A stretch of 64,000 bases of DNA from Legionella feeleii (GCF_001467625.1 NZ_LNYB01000080.1:403696-467695); one strand, 5' to 3'. Shown: positions 48,613 through 57,933, counted from the first letter of the stretch. Numbers and translations: made by a program. Notes: a model not told the origin generated them from the sequence alone.

Positions 48613-49544
48613 CAGTAATAAAAATACCTCGCAAAATGAAAAAAGAGGGGTGCAGTAAAAATAATACTGTCTAGGCGATCTAAAATCCCTCCATGTCCGG
48701 GCAATAATTGTCCAGTATCTTTAATGCCTAAATCTCGCTTTACTGCAGACATGGTAAGATCCCCAAGAAAACCGCTAATGGCAATTAATAAGCCGGAAAA
48801 TAACCCGCCTGCCCAGGTAAAAGGAGTTAAAAAAGGGCTTAACAGAATGGCTAGCAAAGAAGTCGTTATTACTCCTCCCAAAAAACCTGCTCTGGTTTTA
48901 TTTGGGCTTATTGCAGGAATGATTTTCTTGTGGCCAAACAGCTTACCGCAAACATATTGGCTGACATCATTAAATTGCGTTAAAGAAATTAAAAAGATAA
49001 CTAGACTGATTCCCTCATTACGCCAATCATTACCGGCAGGAAGCACTCCAAGATAAGCAATATGACTAATACAATAGACGGTAAGCATGAGACCCCAATG
49101 TAATGTGCCAGAGGCTTTTAAAAAGCCCTCTGTCTTTTGCAACATCACCATGCGCATAGGGATTATTAGAAACATATAAATCGGAACAAAAATGACAAAC
49201 ATGCCATACCATTGCATAGCGACCCATAAATATTGGCAAGGGATAGATAAATAGGCGATAAAAATCACTCGCCTGTCCACGCGGCGGGTGGGAATGATCG
49301 TAAAGTACTCTTTCAAGGCGAGATAGCTTACAAACATAAAAAATACAATCATTGTCATGGGATTGATACTGAGTGCGGCAATGAGCAGTAAGACCATGAC
49401 CCACCAGGATTGCATCCGTTGGGTTAGTTCAACATAATTTTTTTCGTCAATACGGTTTTTAACTAAATAAATAATGGTATTGGCTATGCACAAGATGATA
49501 AACAGCGCGGCGAATGCAATGAGGTTCGTCCAATTAAGTGCCAT
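48612..49544 (-). CDS. ynbB: Phosphatidate cytidylyltransferase-like protein (YnbB-like)
   Basis: This is a 310-aa CdsA-family membrane enzyme with about eight hydrophobic segments. The CTP-transferase signature is at the C-terminus: SAVKRDLGIKDTGQLLPGHGGILDRLDSIIFT. The C-terminal end (DSIIFTAPLFFHFARYFYY) closely resembles E. coli YnbB as I remember it. It makes CDP-activated lipid for a CDP-alcohol phosphotransferase. Its gene overlaps ynbA upstream by 11 bases and plsC downstream, so the three are translated together. Confidence 0.85.
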   Translation of the reverse strand: MALNWTNLIAFAALFIILCIANTIIYLVKNRIDEKNYVELTQRMQSWWVMVLLLIAALSINPMTMIVFFMFVSYLALKEYFTIIPTRRVDRRVIFIAYLSIPCQYLWVAMQWYGMFVIFVPIYMFLIIPMRMVMLQKTEGFLKASGTLHWGLMLTVYCISHIAYLGVLPAGNDWRNEGISLVIFLISLTQFNDVSQYVCGKLFGHKKIIPAISPNKTRAGFLGGVITTSLLAILLSPFLTPFTWAGGLFSGLLIAISGFLGDLTMSAVKRDLGIKDTGQLLPGHGGILDRLDSIIFTAPLFFHFARYFYY

Positions 49545-50151
49545 TTAGGGTCTCCACTTCCTGCAAAATTTGGCGTACACGATTCACAATGGTTAACAGG
49601 ATCAGGAAACAGATTATCAATAACAGCCAATTAATCCATGCCGAGAAATCAAATAAGGCCAGCCAAATTGCCAGTAAACTAAAAATAAAAGCGCGATCGC
49701 TTTTGCCCATTGGACCATCATAGCGTCTTGAACCACCAACCAGTAAACCACTTAAACCAGCTGCCTCACTAAGCAGGGCCAATACGACAATAGCAATAAT
49801 TAAAAAATTGTTTATTCCGGGATAAAGCGCGAAGGGTAGATAGAGTGCAGCATCAGCAGCCATATCGGTCAACTCATTTAAAATTGCCCCCAAAGGTGTT
49901 TTTTGATGATGTTCTTTGGCAAGTAAACCATCAATGGCATTAAGTGCCATACGCAAAAATAGAACAATAGGGAAAAGGATTAACAGCCAGGAAGATTCAA
50001 TAAAAATTGCTAAAAGCAAGGCATAAAGAATTGAAAAAATGAAAGTAAAAACAGTAACTTGATTCGCAGTGAATCCCTTGATATGAATTTGATTAACCAA
50101 GGGCCTTAGCAGCGCTTGAAACGTTGGTTTTATATCATAAATACTGAACAT
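49534..50151 (-). CDS. ynbA: CDP-alcohol phosphatidyltransferase family protein (YnbA-like)
   Basis: This is a 205-aa membrane enzyme. The CDP-OH-P motif spans 71-96: N71-x2-D74-G75-x2-A78-K79-x8-G88-x3-N92-x3-D96. The usual first and third aspartates are asparagines and the arginine is a lysine. The surrounding FLRMALNAIDGLLA and LGAILNELTD match E. coli YnbA as I recall it, so the changes look like family features rather than loss. The lipid made is unknown. It is the first gene of ynbA-ynbB-plsC, with AGGGAGATAGC upstream. Confidence 0.85.
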   Translation of the reverse strand: MFSIYDIKPTFQALLRPLVNQIHIKGFTANQVTVFTFIFSILYALLLAIFIESSWLLILFPIVLFLRMALNAIDGLLAKEHHQKTPLGAILNELTDMAADAALYLPFALYPGINNFLIIAIVVLALLSEAAGLSGLLVGGSRRYDGPMGKSDRAFIFSLLAIWLALFDFSAWINWLLLIICFLILLTIVNRVRQILQEVETLNGT

Positions 50152-50255
50152 GCTATCTCCCTGTCAGTTATGGAATCCTGATTATCCCGCTAGCATTGCT
50201 AGCGAGATAATAGCATTAAAAATAATTTGATAATGAATTTTGTGAAGCGATTTTA

Positions 50256-50795
50256 TTGAGGCCTTCAGGGCGGGCGTGTAATCCCTTGTTGCAGCCACAA
50301 AATTATTTAAGGCGCCCATTTCTTGCAATTCACGGATTAAATTCTTTAAATAGGCCATGGGCAGTTAGACCACCTCGAATTAGACCGAGAGAGCTGCTTG
50401 CTGCAACAACAGCTACTGCTGCTGTTTCACTTGCCATAAATGCGGTGATAAAAGCACCTGGTCCTGTCTATAGGCCAGCAGTCAAACCAACACTGTAGTA
50501 GCCAGGATAGTCACTATAGCGGCTGCTCCAACACTCAAAACAGCATTGCACTTGTCATCAGGTAACTCTTGGATAGATAGCAATAAATTATGGGTCGCCT
50601 CTTGCCAGAATGAGCCGATTTTATAAGCATGGGTGAAAGCCAGGCGTGAGTTTAAAGAGAGTCAGAGGAGTAGCTTTTCAAGTGTATTTAAGCCTTGACG
50701 TGAAGCCGCAGTGGTTTTAAGGCGAGCTTTCACGCCAGCTTTTCCAAGGCGATCAAATTCGGACTTGCGATTCTGCTTGGGCTTGCTCAACTATA
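50256..50795 (-). pseudogene. Decayed gene, minus strand
   Basis: The ~1-kb gap between ynbA and mgtC has protein-like reading on the minus strand broken by stops. In order: KPKQNRKSEFDRLGKAGVKARL...TLEKLLL-stop, NSRLAFTHAYKIGSFWQEAT, LPDDKCNAVLSVGAAAIVTILATTVLV-stop, then in a shifted frame GAFITAFMASETAAVAVVAASSSLGLIRGG. A hydrophobic segment suggests a former membrane protein. The open frame visible on the + strand is the shadow of this. The family is not recognised. Confidence 0.5.
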
Positions 50796-50842
50796 GTCCC
50801 CACGAGGATTAATAGGAAAACAGCCTGTACGGTGGGGTTCTA

Positions 50843-50983
50843 TTAACGTCCCCCGCCACCATAACCTTCTTCTGCTGTTGTGTCAGGACTAGTATTAGAT
50901 AGGGTTCCACTACATGCGCTGAGAGTTGCAGTGGTCATGAATAAAAAAGCTAAGAGCAATGTACGTATTTTGAAAGGTTGCAT
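50843..50983 (-). CDS. Small lipoprotein, 46 aa
   Basis: A short gene, too short to be found by length filters. The ATG at 50983 has AGAGGG upstream. The product has a basic start (MQPFKIRT), a hydrophobic stretch (LLLAFLFMTTAT), a lipobox LSAC, then a short polar tail that ends GYGGGGR. It is therefore a predicted lipoprotein of about 23 mature residues. The function is unknown. It lies just upstream of the decayed gene on the same strand. Confidence 0.6.
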   Translation of the reverse strand: MQPFKIRTLLLAFLFMTTATLSACSGTLSNTSPDTTAEEGYGGGGR

Positions 50984-51149
50984 ATATAGACCCTCTTGCT
51001 TGTTTAGTTACCAATAGGGTAATGGTAAGAGGAATTAATTGTATAGACTTATAAAAATAATAATTCGATAATTGCGATGAAAATCATGTGGGTTAATTAA
51101 AAATATTACTCAGATTTAGGATTTTAGTTAAAAGGAAAGGAATACCACT

Positions 51150-51686
51150 ATGACTATAAAAAAAGTGCTGGGTATCTTACTGTTGGTTTTTTTACCTTCG
51201 TTGCTTTTTGCCCTGCAAACCAAGCCAAATTTAAATGAATATTCTACGCTTATGAGTGGTAGTGATACTCGTACGGAATTAGTCTACGTTTTCCGTCTTG
51301 TTATCGCTACGGTATTAGGCGCTATGATTGGTTTATTTCATCATCGCGAACAAGGAATTGGCCCTTTAATGTATGCGGCTATTGCGAGCAGTTCTGCTGT
51401 ATTTGGTGCAGCCATGCTTCATGGTTCTCTTTCCTTGAATAACCCCTATTTTATGTCCGGGATAACGGGTTTAGTAACGGGAATTGGTTTTATTGGCGGC
51501 AGCATTATTTTTCGCAATGAGCAGCGTCTTATGGGGATGATTACTGCGATTACCATGTGGGGAACTGTCGCTGTTGGTTTATCTTGTGCACTTGGAATGC
51601 ACATTATTGCTGCTTTTTCTGCGCTAATTATCAGTATATTTAATTTGATTCCGCAGCAATTGCAGAAAAAGCAATTGCAGGAATGA
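51150..51686 (+). CDS. MgtC/SapB family membrane protein
   Basis: This 178-aa protein has an N-terminal hydrophobic signal (about 6-20) and the MgtC family pattern: FRLVIATVLGAMIGLFHHREQGIGPLMYAAIASSSAVFGA, TGIGFIGGSIIF and GMITAITMWGTVAVGLSCALGM. The usual GLRT is GIGPL here. MgtC proteins help bacteria grow inside macrophages and at low magnesium; the molecular role differs by family member. Following the MgtC core, the usual C-terminal ACT-like domain is missing. AAAGGAAAGG precedes the ATG. Confidence 0.85.
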   Translation: MTIKKVLGILLLVFLPSLLFALQTKPNLNEYSTLMSGSDTRTELVYVFRLVIATVLGAMIGLFHHREQGIGPLMYAAIASSSAVFGAAMLHGSLSLNNPYFMSGITGLVTGIGFIGGSIIFRNEQRLMGMITAITMWGTVAVGLSCALGMHIIAAFSALIISIFNLIPQQLQKKQLQE

Positions 51687-51999
51687 GGGTTTCGCGATGA
51701 TAGGTTGAGTTTGGATGCGTTTCTCATCGAGCTTTTGGCGGATAATTTTCTTGTTTTTTTGAATGTGAAATATAAGAAGCCTTGTGTTATCTAAGCCAAG
51801 AATAAGCAAAATTAGTATTTTCAGAATGCTTTTTTTCAGATAAATAGACTCAATTAAACGTTTGCTTATTGGTTTACATGGTTAATATTTTCTTTATAAA
51901 GGTGTATTTTTATTCAATATCTCGGTAAAATCGCGCTGTTTCAATGCAACAGACAAGAGAAACCACCTCTTCGTTACAATGGATATCATGGGGATTTAT

Positions 52000-53136
52000 A
52001 TGAATCAGAATCTAGAGGGAATTATAGAAAACAATGCTCAAAATCTCATTTCCCCACCGCAAGGCAAGGCTAATTTTACTAGTAACGTGAGTAAAAAAAT
52101 ACCTGATAGGGTAAATTATAAAACTCATTTGGCCTATGCTGATTTTATTAAGACAGCCGATTTTCGCAGTAAAATTCATTCGTTGCTTCTTTTTGGGAAG
52201 TATTTTTTTATTGTTGCAATAAAACGAGTGATCTCTTACGAATTGATCCCGGCTGATCAGCGTAATCCAAAAACGCTCTCTGATTTTATTGTAACTTTAA
52301 AAAAGATCGCCTTGAATATTGGGTATAAATTTTTGCCTAGACAGAATAAACCTGTTAGCAAGACAGGTGAGCAGATTTCCGCTAGCCTCGATAAACAAGG
52401 CATCTGTGTTGTTGATATTAATTCCTACCAGTTCGACAAAATTGATGTTTTGGCCTTACCTTTACTGGAAAAATTACGCCAGATTCGTGACCAAAAAAAA
52501 GAAGGGAGCCGTGAGTTTATTGAATCACGTAGTACGGCGCTGCGGTCGGTCAATAAAGATTTATTTCACGCAGTTGAAGCTGCATTGACTGCAAGCGGTA
52601 TTCTGCCGGGTATTGCAAAATACCTCGGACGCCCAGTGAGTGTAGTTGATATCAATCCACAAATTAATGATAGCAGCGATGATTTTTGGCAGCGTTTCTT
52701 TCCTGATTTAGCGATTGAAAAACCCTCAACAGCTTATTGCCATCGCGATGCTTCGGGAGGAGATGTCAAAGTAATAATCTATCTAAGTGATGTGGGTTCA
52801 GAGAATGGACCGTTCTCTTTTATTTTAGGATCTCACCGCAATCGGCCTGGCAGATTTGCCAATCTGATACAGGAAATCAACGATACCTCTGGTTTTTCTT
52901 CCACGGATCCTAAAGCGCGTCAGCTGTTTTCTGCCCTACCTGCCTTCCTACGGAAAAAATGTGCTTTTGGAAATGATCTGCAAACAGAGTCTGACGTAGC
53001 ACAACAAATTTTAGCTGCGGAGTGGAAGATAATGGCAAGTAAAGGTCATGCTGTAATTTTTGATTCTAAGGGAATTCATCGTGGCGGTATGGTTTTGGAG
53101 AAAGAAAGGATAGTACTGACTTGTGTGATAGGTTAA
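52000..53136 (+). CDS. PhyH-like Fe(II)/2-oxoglutarate-dependent oxygenase
   Basis: This is a 378-aa protein. The C-terminal jelly-roll domain has the iron ligands H248-x-D250 (YCHRDASGG) and H360 (SKGIHRGG), and R361 or a later arginine for 2-oxoglutarate. The pattern is that of phytanoyl-CoA dioxygenase-like enzymes (KVIIYLSDVGSENGPFSFILGSH). The N-terminal ~130 residues are unassigned, with a weak hydrophobic stretch. The start at 52000 has GGGGA upstream. Its placement before a Wzy-like polymerase and an epimerase suggests a sugar or lipid modification; this is inference. Confidence 0.8.
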   Translation: MNQNLEGIIENNAQNLISPPQGKANFTSNVSKKIPDRVNYKTHLAYADFIKTADFRSKIHSLLLFGKYFFIVAIKRVISYELIPADQRNPKTLSDFIVTLKKIALNIGYKFLPRQNKPVSKTGEQISASLDKQGICVVDINSYQFDKIDVLALPLLEKLRQIRDQKKEGSREFIESRSTALRSVNKDLFHAVEAALTASGILPGIAKYLGRPVSVVDINPQINDSSDDFWQRFFPDLAIEKPSTAYCHRDASGGDVKVIIYLSDVGSENGPFSFILGSHRNRPGRFANLIQEINDTSGFSSTDPKARQLFSALPAFLRKKCAFGNDLQTESDVAQQILAAEWKIMASKGHAVIFDSKGIHRGGMVLEKERIVLTCVIG

Positions 53137-53211
53137 AGCGCTGATGTACTTGATAGTCAGAACATATAAGGGGAGAGTTATCATGGATGCTAATGTGAGA
53201 GCCGAGTCAGT

Positions 53212-54561
53212 ATGAGACGATTTATTCATCCAGCTGTATTAATGATTTCCTTTTGGTTGTTAATTTTCCTTACTTATTTTTTAGCACCTGTCATTCTAAC
53301 GCCAGCCCCTACTCTGGGTGGGGTTATGTTTTTGACCGCTCATATTTTACTGTTTGTTATCGGCTCCATTTTTTACACACATCTTTTGCCAGGTAAAGGC
53401 AAATCTCACCATTCTACAGTGGATGGCTGTATTTCCAGGCGGTTACAACGACGAATAAATACCGTTTTACTAATTGGCATGCTAGGTGGTTTAGTTAGTA
53501 TTTATAGTAAATTTGCCGAGTTGACCGAGTTTAGTCTTGCTTCTATATACAGTTTGCGACTTTTGCGTGCTCAAAGCTTACTTGGTGTAGAAGAGGTTCA
53601 TAGCGGTCTTGCTTCAGCTGGAGCGTTTTTATGTTATCCAGCAGGTTTTGTAGGTTTAGTGAGCGGTATACTTTATTATGAAAATATGCCGCGCATCACT
53701 AAACTCTTGATGATTGGCTTTGTTTTTACCATCTTGGGTGTTGCCATTTTAGCAGGTGGCAGAAGCCCTATTCTTGTTTTACTGCTATTTACAGGGATTG
53801 CATTTTATACAAGAAAATATTTAGGAAAAAGTTTCTTGCCTAAATCGTTATCTATTCGTTATGGTATTGCTGTGTTGTTCATAGCATTTGTTGCATATAG
53901 CAGTATTCTTTGGACAGTACGCTCACAAAAAACTGGTTTGGACACGGCTGCTTTTATGTCTCATGCAGCCAGGGTTTGGGGTGTAGAGCCAACAGATGGC
54001 TTAATAGAAATAAGCAAGTCTTTAAATAAACCGCAACTTCCACAAACTGTTGTGAGTTCTGTTTTTTATTTCATTCAGAATCTATCCATGATAGAGCGGC
54101 TATTAGATTCAATGCATGATATCAAGTTTTTATATGGCGGGTACCATATTGACATTCTTGCTGCTGCATTACGCGCTGCACCAGGAGGAGATGATTTTTT
54201 AAAGCCCGGCTACCAAATTCTCCTGAATGCCAATATTTATGGTTTTTTTGTTGGCGCTTGGGGGGCATTGTTCATTGATCTTGGCTATTTTAGCTTTTTA
54301 GCTGCCTTGATATGGGGCGTTGTGGCCGGAAGGTCATGGCGAAATTTTTACCGCAACCCTAATTTGTTGACGGCGCTGAGTTACGTGTTTTGGAGTTATT
54401 CGATATTGATCAGCTTCGTTTCTCCGCCATTTGGTTTTTCTAATTCTTTTGCTATTTACCTTTGGTTTGTTTTATTTTTAATATGGAGTAAAATTCATAT
54501 TCCCATCAATTACGGGCAGTTTATTAATCGCCCTGATATGAGCAATCAGTGTGCTACCTGA
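53212..54561 (+). CDS. Oligosaccharide polymerase-like membrane protein (Wzy/O-antigen polymerase type)
   Basis: This is a 449-aa integral membrane protein with about 10-12 hydrophobic segments. It has the layout of oligosaccharide repeat unit polymerases: an arginine-rich region after the third helix (SLRLLRAQSLL), the short motif ILAGGRSPILVLLLF, and a large periplasmic loop at about 240-340. Sequence similarity in this family is always weak, so the call rests on topology and on its neighbours (an oxygenase and an epimerase). Start is ATG at 53212, 75 bases after the PhyH gene. Confidence 0.68.
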   Translation: MRRFIHPAVLMISFWLLIFLTYFLAPVILTPAPTLGGVMFLTAHILLFVIGSIFYTHLLPGKGKSHHSTVDGCISRRLQRRINTVLLIGMLGGLVSIYSKFAELTEFSLASIYSLRLLRAQSLLGVEEVHSGLASAGAFLCYPAGFVGLVSGILYYENMPRITKLLMIGFVFTILGVAILAGGRSPILVLLLFTGIAFYTRKYLGKSFLPKSLSIRYGIAVLFIAFVAYSSILWTVRSQKTGLDTAAFMSHAARVWGVEPTDGLIEISKSLNKPQLPQTVVSSVFYFIQNLSMIERLLDSMHDIKFLYGGYHIDILAAALRAAPGGDDFLKPGYQILLNANIYGFFVGAWGALFIDLGYFSFLAALIWGVVAGRSWRNFYRNPNLLTALSYVFWSYSILISFVSPPFGFSNSFAIYLWFVLFLIWSKIHIPINYGQFINRPDMSNQCAT

Positions 54562-54790
54562 TTAGCATCTGGGGCAGGAAAATTTTAATTTTCAGATCTC
54601 TATCCTTTTTATCGCTCTACGGTATAATCAAGCCCGTTTCATAATGACAAGATTGTTATGAGAGACTAGCAATGGTTGGAATGAGTTCCATTTTGTCCTG
54701 TATGAGATTTTTTTAGACGCAAGACTGGCTGAGCCTGCGCGATAAATTAATACTAATGAAATCAAAGTGTTATAAAAAGGGATTATCATT

Positions 54791-55786
54791 ATGAGCAAAG
54801 ATACGATACTGGTTACTGGGGCTAATGGTTTTGTTGGTCGAGCCTTAGTTTGCTCATTTTTAAAAAATAAGCAGCCAATTCGTATTCTTACTCATTCAAC
54901 AAAGTCTGCAGCTATTTTAAAAACAGAAGTGTCTCCTGATCTCGATGTTTATTGTATACAGACAGTCATCGATAATGATCTGTGGGATAAATTATTTGAT
55001 GGGATTGATGCAGTTATCCATTGTGGGGCGCAAACCCACCCTCAAAAAAACATTGAAAACTCTCAGCAACAGTTCATGAAAGCCAATTATGATACAACCA
55101 TGAATTTGGCTAATAAGGCGGCTATATATGGAGTTCGTCGTTTTATATTTCTAAGCAGCATGAGTGTTTTTGGTAATATGAAACGATATATTCCCTTTAC
55201 TGAAAAAACAGCATTGTTGCCAATAACACCTTATGGGATCTCGAAATTAAGGGCTGAAGAAGCATTAAAGGAACTTTCCGATAGGATAGAATTAGTCATT
55301 ATAAGACCACCATTGGTTTATGGCCCGGGAGTGAAAGGCAATTTCAAAAAGCTATTTTCATTAGTGTATAAGAAATTACCCTTACCGTTAGGTGCGATAA
55401 AAAATAAACGTCATTTTATAGGTATCAATAACCTTGTTGATTTTATTATTTTGTGTGTTTGGGCAGAAAAGGCAAAAAATGAGATTTTTCTTGTCGCAGA
55501 TAGTGAAGCTTTATCAACAACGGCTCTAGTTAATCAAATTGGTCGGGCTATGGATAAAAAAAATTATTTAATTCCGATTCCACACAAACTTTTAGAGCTA
55601 ATGCTTAAAATAATAGGGCTATCTCGATTGGCAGACCAACTGCTGTATAACATCGAAATAGATTTTACCAAGGCAAAAACCTTACTCAATTGGGTTCCCC
55701 CTTACTCATTACAAGAGGAACTGCAATTATCAATTAATCATTTTCTACAAGAAAAAAGAGCACCTAATAAAGAAGTCTGTGCTTAA
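54791..55786 (+). CDS. NAD-dependent epimerase/dehydratase (extended SDR)
   Basis: This is a 331-aa sugar-nucleotide or related epimerase/dehydratase. The NAD motif is TGANGFVGRAL (9-19), followed by HCGAQTHPQKN, SSMSVFG (the catalytic serine area), YGISK (Y-x3-K) and RPPLVYGPGVKGNF. It is close to UDP-glucose 4-epimerase-like proteins of O-antigen clusters, but the substrate is unknown. AAAAGGG precedes the ATG. The 229-base gap before it contains GGTATAAT near 54620, a possible -10. Confidence 0.87.
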   Translation: MSKDTILVTGANGFVGRALVCSFLKNKQPIRILTHSTKSAAILKTEVSPDLDVYCIQTVIDNDLWDKLFDGIDAVIHCGAQTHPQKNIENSQQQFMKANYDTTMNLANKAAIYGVRRFIFLSSMSVFGNMKRYIPFTEKTALLPITPYGISKLRAEEALKELSDRIELVIIRPPLVYGPGVKGNFKKLFSLVYKKLPLPLGAIKNKRHFIGINNLVDFIILCVWAEKAKNEIFLVADSEALSTTALVNQIGRAMDKKNYLIPIPHKLLELMLKIIGLSRLADQLLYNIEIDFTKAKTLLNWVPPYSLQEELQLSINHFLQEKRAPNKEVCA

Positions 55787-55891
55787 TATAAGTTTGTTTA
55801 CTTAGATTACTCGCTAGAACCGGTAAGTCGTTTAGTTGGGCTATATTATAACTAAGCACAAAATATGACCTGCAAATGAAACACACAACGG

Positions 55892-56635
55892 ATGGTGCTG
55901 AAAATGTGGTTTCTAAGAGTGATACTATTTCTTTGCCTTGCAACGTTACCCATTGTTGTTTATGCCAATGTTAAGGTGGGCACAGTTTATTTCTACCCGC
56001 CCTACGTAATATCGACCGAGGAAGGGTTTGATATCGATCTGATGCACATGCTATGCAGAAATTTGCAAGAGGACTGTCAATTTGTACCTATGAGTTTTGA
56101 TGAGCTTTATCCCGCGTTAGACAAGGGCGACATTGATATTGCTCTTGCTGGAATCCCTATTCCTAAAAACCAACTGGGGCCTTATATTTACAGTTTGCCT
56201 TACATGATAAGTAAAGCTCAATTTTTAATTCTAAAAGGAAGTGGTGTTCACTCCATGGAAGATCTAAATGGTAAATCTGTTGGTGTTATATTAGTTGATA
56301 AGGCTCAAAACAATGTTTTTTATGATTATTTATGCACCGGAACAGAGCAGTTTGATATTAAAGAATATCGCGATATGGACTACCTCATTAATGCACTGAC
56401 AGATGGTTCTATTGCAGCAGCTTTCCTTCACCGATCCGCAGCAAATTACTGGGTAGTGAATGGTGATAATCAATTTCAAACTCTCGGAGATACTTTTCTT
56501 TTAGGTGCGGGTGTTGCGATGGTTGCTCTTCCTAAAAATATGATTTTTATTCAAAGAATCAATCAACAATTACAGCAAATGGAACAGGATGGTATTTTTC
56601 TCAGTTTATATAAGATGTATTTTTATAATGAATGA
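55892..56635 (+). CDS. Periplasmic amino-acid-binding protein (SBP family 3)
   Basis: This is a 247-aa secreted solute-binding protein. It has a signal peptide (hydrophobic 6-21, cleavage near YANVKVG). Family segments are GFDIDLMHMLCRNL, LDKGDIDIALAGIPI, LNGKSVGVILV and ALTDGSIAAAFL. The ligand is unknown, probably a polar amino acid. No ABC permease or ATPase is nearby, so it is an orphan or partners with a distant transporter. The ATG at 55892 or at 55904 could be used. Confidence 0.82.
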   Translation: MVLKMWFLRVILFLCLATLPIVVYANVKVGTVYFYPPYVISTEEGFDIDLMHMLCRNLQEDCQFVPMSFDELYPALDKGDIDIALAGIPIPKNQLGPYIYSLPYMISKAQFLILKGSGVHSMEDLNGKSVGVILVDKAQNNVFYDYLCTGTEQFDIKEYRDMDYLINALTDGSIAAAFLHRSAANYWVVNGDNQFQTLGDTFLLGAGVAMVALPKNMIFIQRINQQLQQMEQDGIFLSLYKMYFYNE

Positions 56636-56638
56636 TAG

Positions 56639-57862
56639 TTAAGAAAAGCGCTGTGCCGATTGATAGCACTCCAAAGTTTCCTGATTAAGTGTTTCTACAG
56701 AATGTCCTTCTGATAAGCGCTTTAGCAAATTATCCAAAGAGTTTATACGGCCAATAAGAATTTTTTCCAATATATAGCCAGATCGCCTGCCGCCGCGATA
56801 GTAATTATGATTTAAAAGGGTCGACTCCCTATTGGTTAAACGCTCTTTGGTCGTCTTGTCAGAATCTTCGCTAATCTGCTCATAAGCCAGATTAACGGCT
56901 TCCTGGATACAGGAAGGATTAGCTTCCAGTGAGGCTTTTGCTTCCCTGAGCATGTCGGTTACGCCTAGCATGAAAAATTCATTATCAGGAGTAAACAGAT
57001 CACCAACAATTTGCCTGGGTAAGGTTAAAAAAACTTCGATGTCGAAGGGAAGGGTAAAATTAAAACCTCTGTGCGCAGGAATAGGTTTAGCATCGGAATT
57101 AAATTGGGGGTTTTCGTTAGCTGATTCAGCACAGGTAAGTCCACCAAAGCCAAAGTGAAATTTATTGCCTCCATCCACTACTACAACTTTTTTTGCTGTT
57201 AAAGAATCACCCAGGCAACCAGAATTCGATAACATGATGTTATTAACGACATCCCAATCATGAGTTATCAGTGCTGTGCAATAAAGTTTGCCTAGTAAAT
57301 AAAGTTCGTTATTGCTGAAATTTAAATGAGCTCTTTTGGGTTTTGCCCTCTCGTCCCATTCCGCAGCAGATTTCATCGAGCTGCCCAGAAATAGGGTTAA
57401 TTTTTTCTCAATAAACTCGTTGAAATCTGGAATCAAACGGGAAATTATCCATGGTTCGCCTGTGACCGGATCGATATGTAAATAATTATCGGGGACTTCC
57501 ATACTGTTTGGGAACAAGGCTCGGAGAATTTTCATATAAACAACTTCACCGAAAGCGGCTTCAACGGCTAAGTCCTTGAGGTGACGAACATAGGGTTCAA
57601 GTTTTGTTTTGTCCAAGATTGTCATATTGGGCTGCTGACTCTCAAAATCCAGATAAGTCCATTCTTTATAGCGGGTTAACTCGCTTGGAAATGAATCTTT
57701 AAAAATACCGATGAGAGTACGATACCGAGGCTTTTTCACTATATAACTAGCTGCAGCAGCCCCCTTTAGAAAAAATTTTTGAGCAGCCCCTAAGCTTATG
57801 GCGGGGGATTTAGGCAGTGGTTCAAGAACTTCCTTATGTCCTTTAACTAATAATACCGGCAT
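56639..57862 (-). CDS. PI3/4-kinase or HipA-like kinase-fold protein, candidate effector
   Basis: This is a 407-aa protein. In order it has FGEVVYMKIL (E106, helix-C-type Glu), a LFPNSMEVPDNYL stretch, ISRLIPDFNEF (hinge-like), HDWDVVNNIMLSN (D204, N207-N208, catalytic-loop-like) and VVVVDGGNKFHFGFG (D230-G-G, DxG/IDxG-like). Similar order occurs in PI4-kinase type II, HipA and several bacterial effector kinases. K43 or K44 could be the ATP lysine. I cannot name the family. The start is ATG at 57862 with a weak ribosome site. Kinase activity is inferred. Confidence 0.6.
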   Translation of the reverse strand: MPVLLVKGHKEVLEPLPKSPAISLGAAQKFFLKGAAAASYIVKKPRYRTLIGIFKDSFPSELTRYKEWTYLDFESQQPNMTILDKTKLEPYVRHLKDLAVEAAFGEVVYMKILRALFPNSMEVPDNYLHIDPVTGEPWIISRLIPDFNEFIEKKLTLFLGSSMKSAAEWDERAKPKRAHLNFSNNELYLLGKLYCTALITHDWDVVNNIMLSNSGCLGDSLTAKKVVVVDGGNKFHFGFGGLTCAESANENPQFNSDAKPIPAHRGFNFTLPFDIEVFLTLPRQIVGDLFTPDNEFFMLGVTDMLREAKASLEANPSCIQEAVNLAYEQISEDSDKTTKERLTNRESTLLNHNYYRGGRRSGYILEKILIGRINSLDNLLKRLSEGHSVETLNQETLECYQSAQRFS

Positions 57863-57933
57863 GATCTACCTGCTATTGATATAAATCGAGTTAATTGCCT
57901 TTGGCCATTTCTTTCTCATCAAGACGAACAGGG

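Noticed and set aside
50256..50498. + strand ORF of 80 codons in the ynbA-mgtC gap
   Set aside because: It is the antisense shadow of the decayed minus-strand gene; it has no ribosome site and an unusual Arg/Pro-rich composition.
51875..51905. A TTAATATT half-site upstream of the PhyH gene as a PmrA box
   Set aside because: The second half-site is too degenerate (CTTTATAAA), so the repeat pattern is not met.
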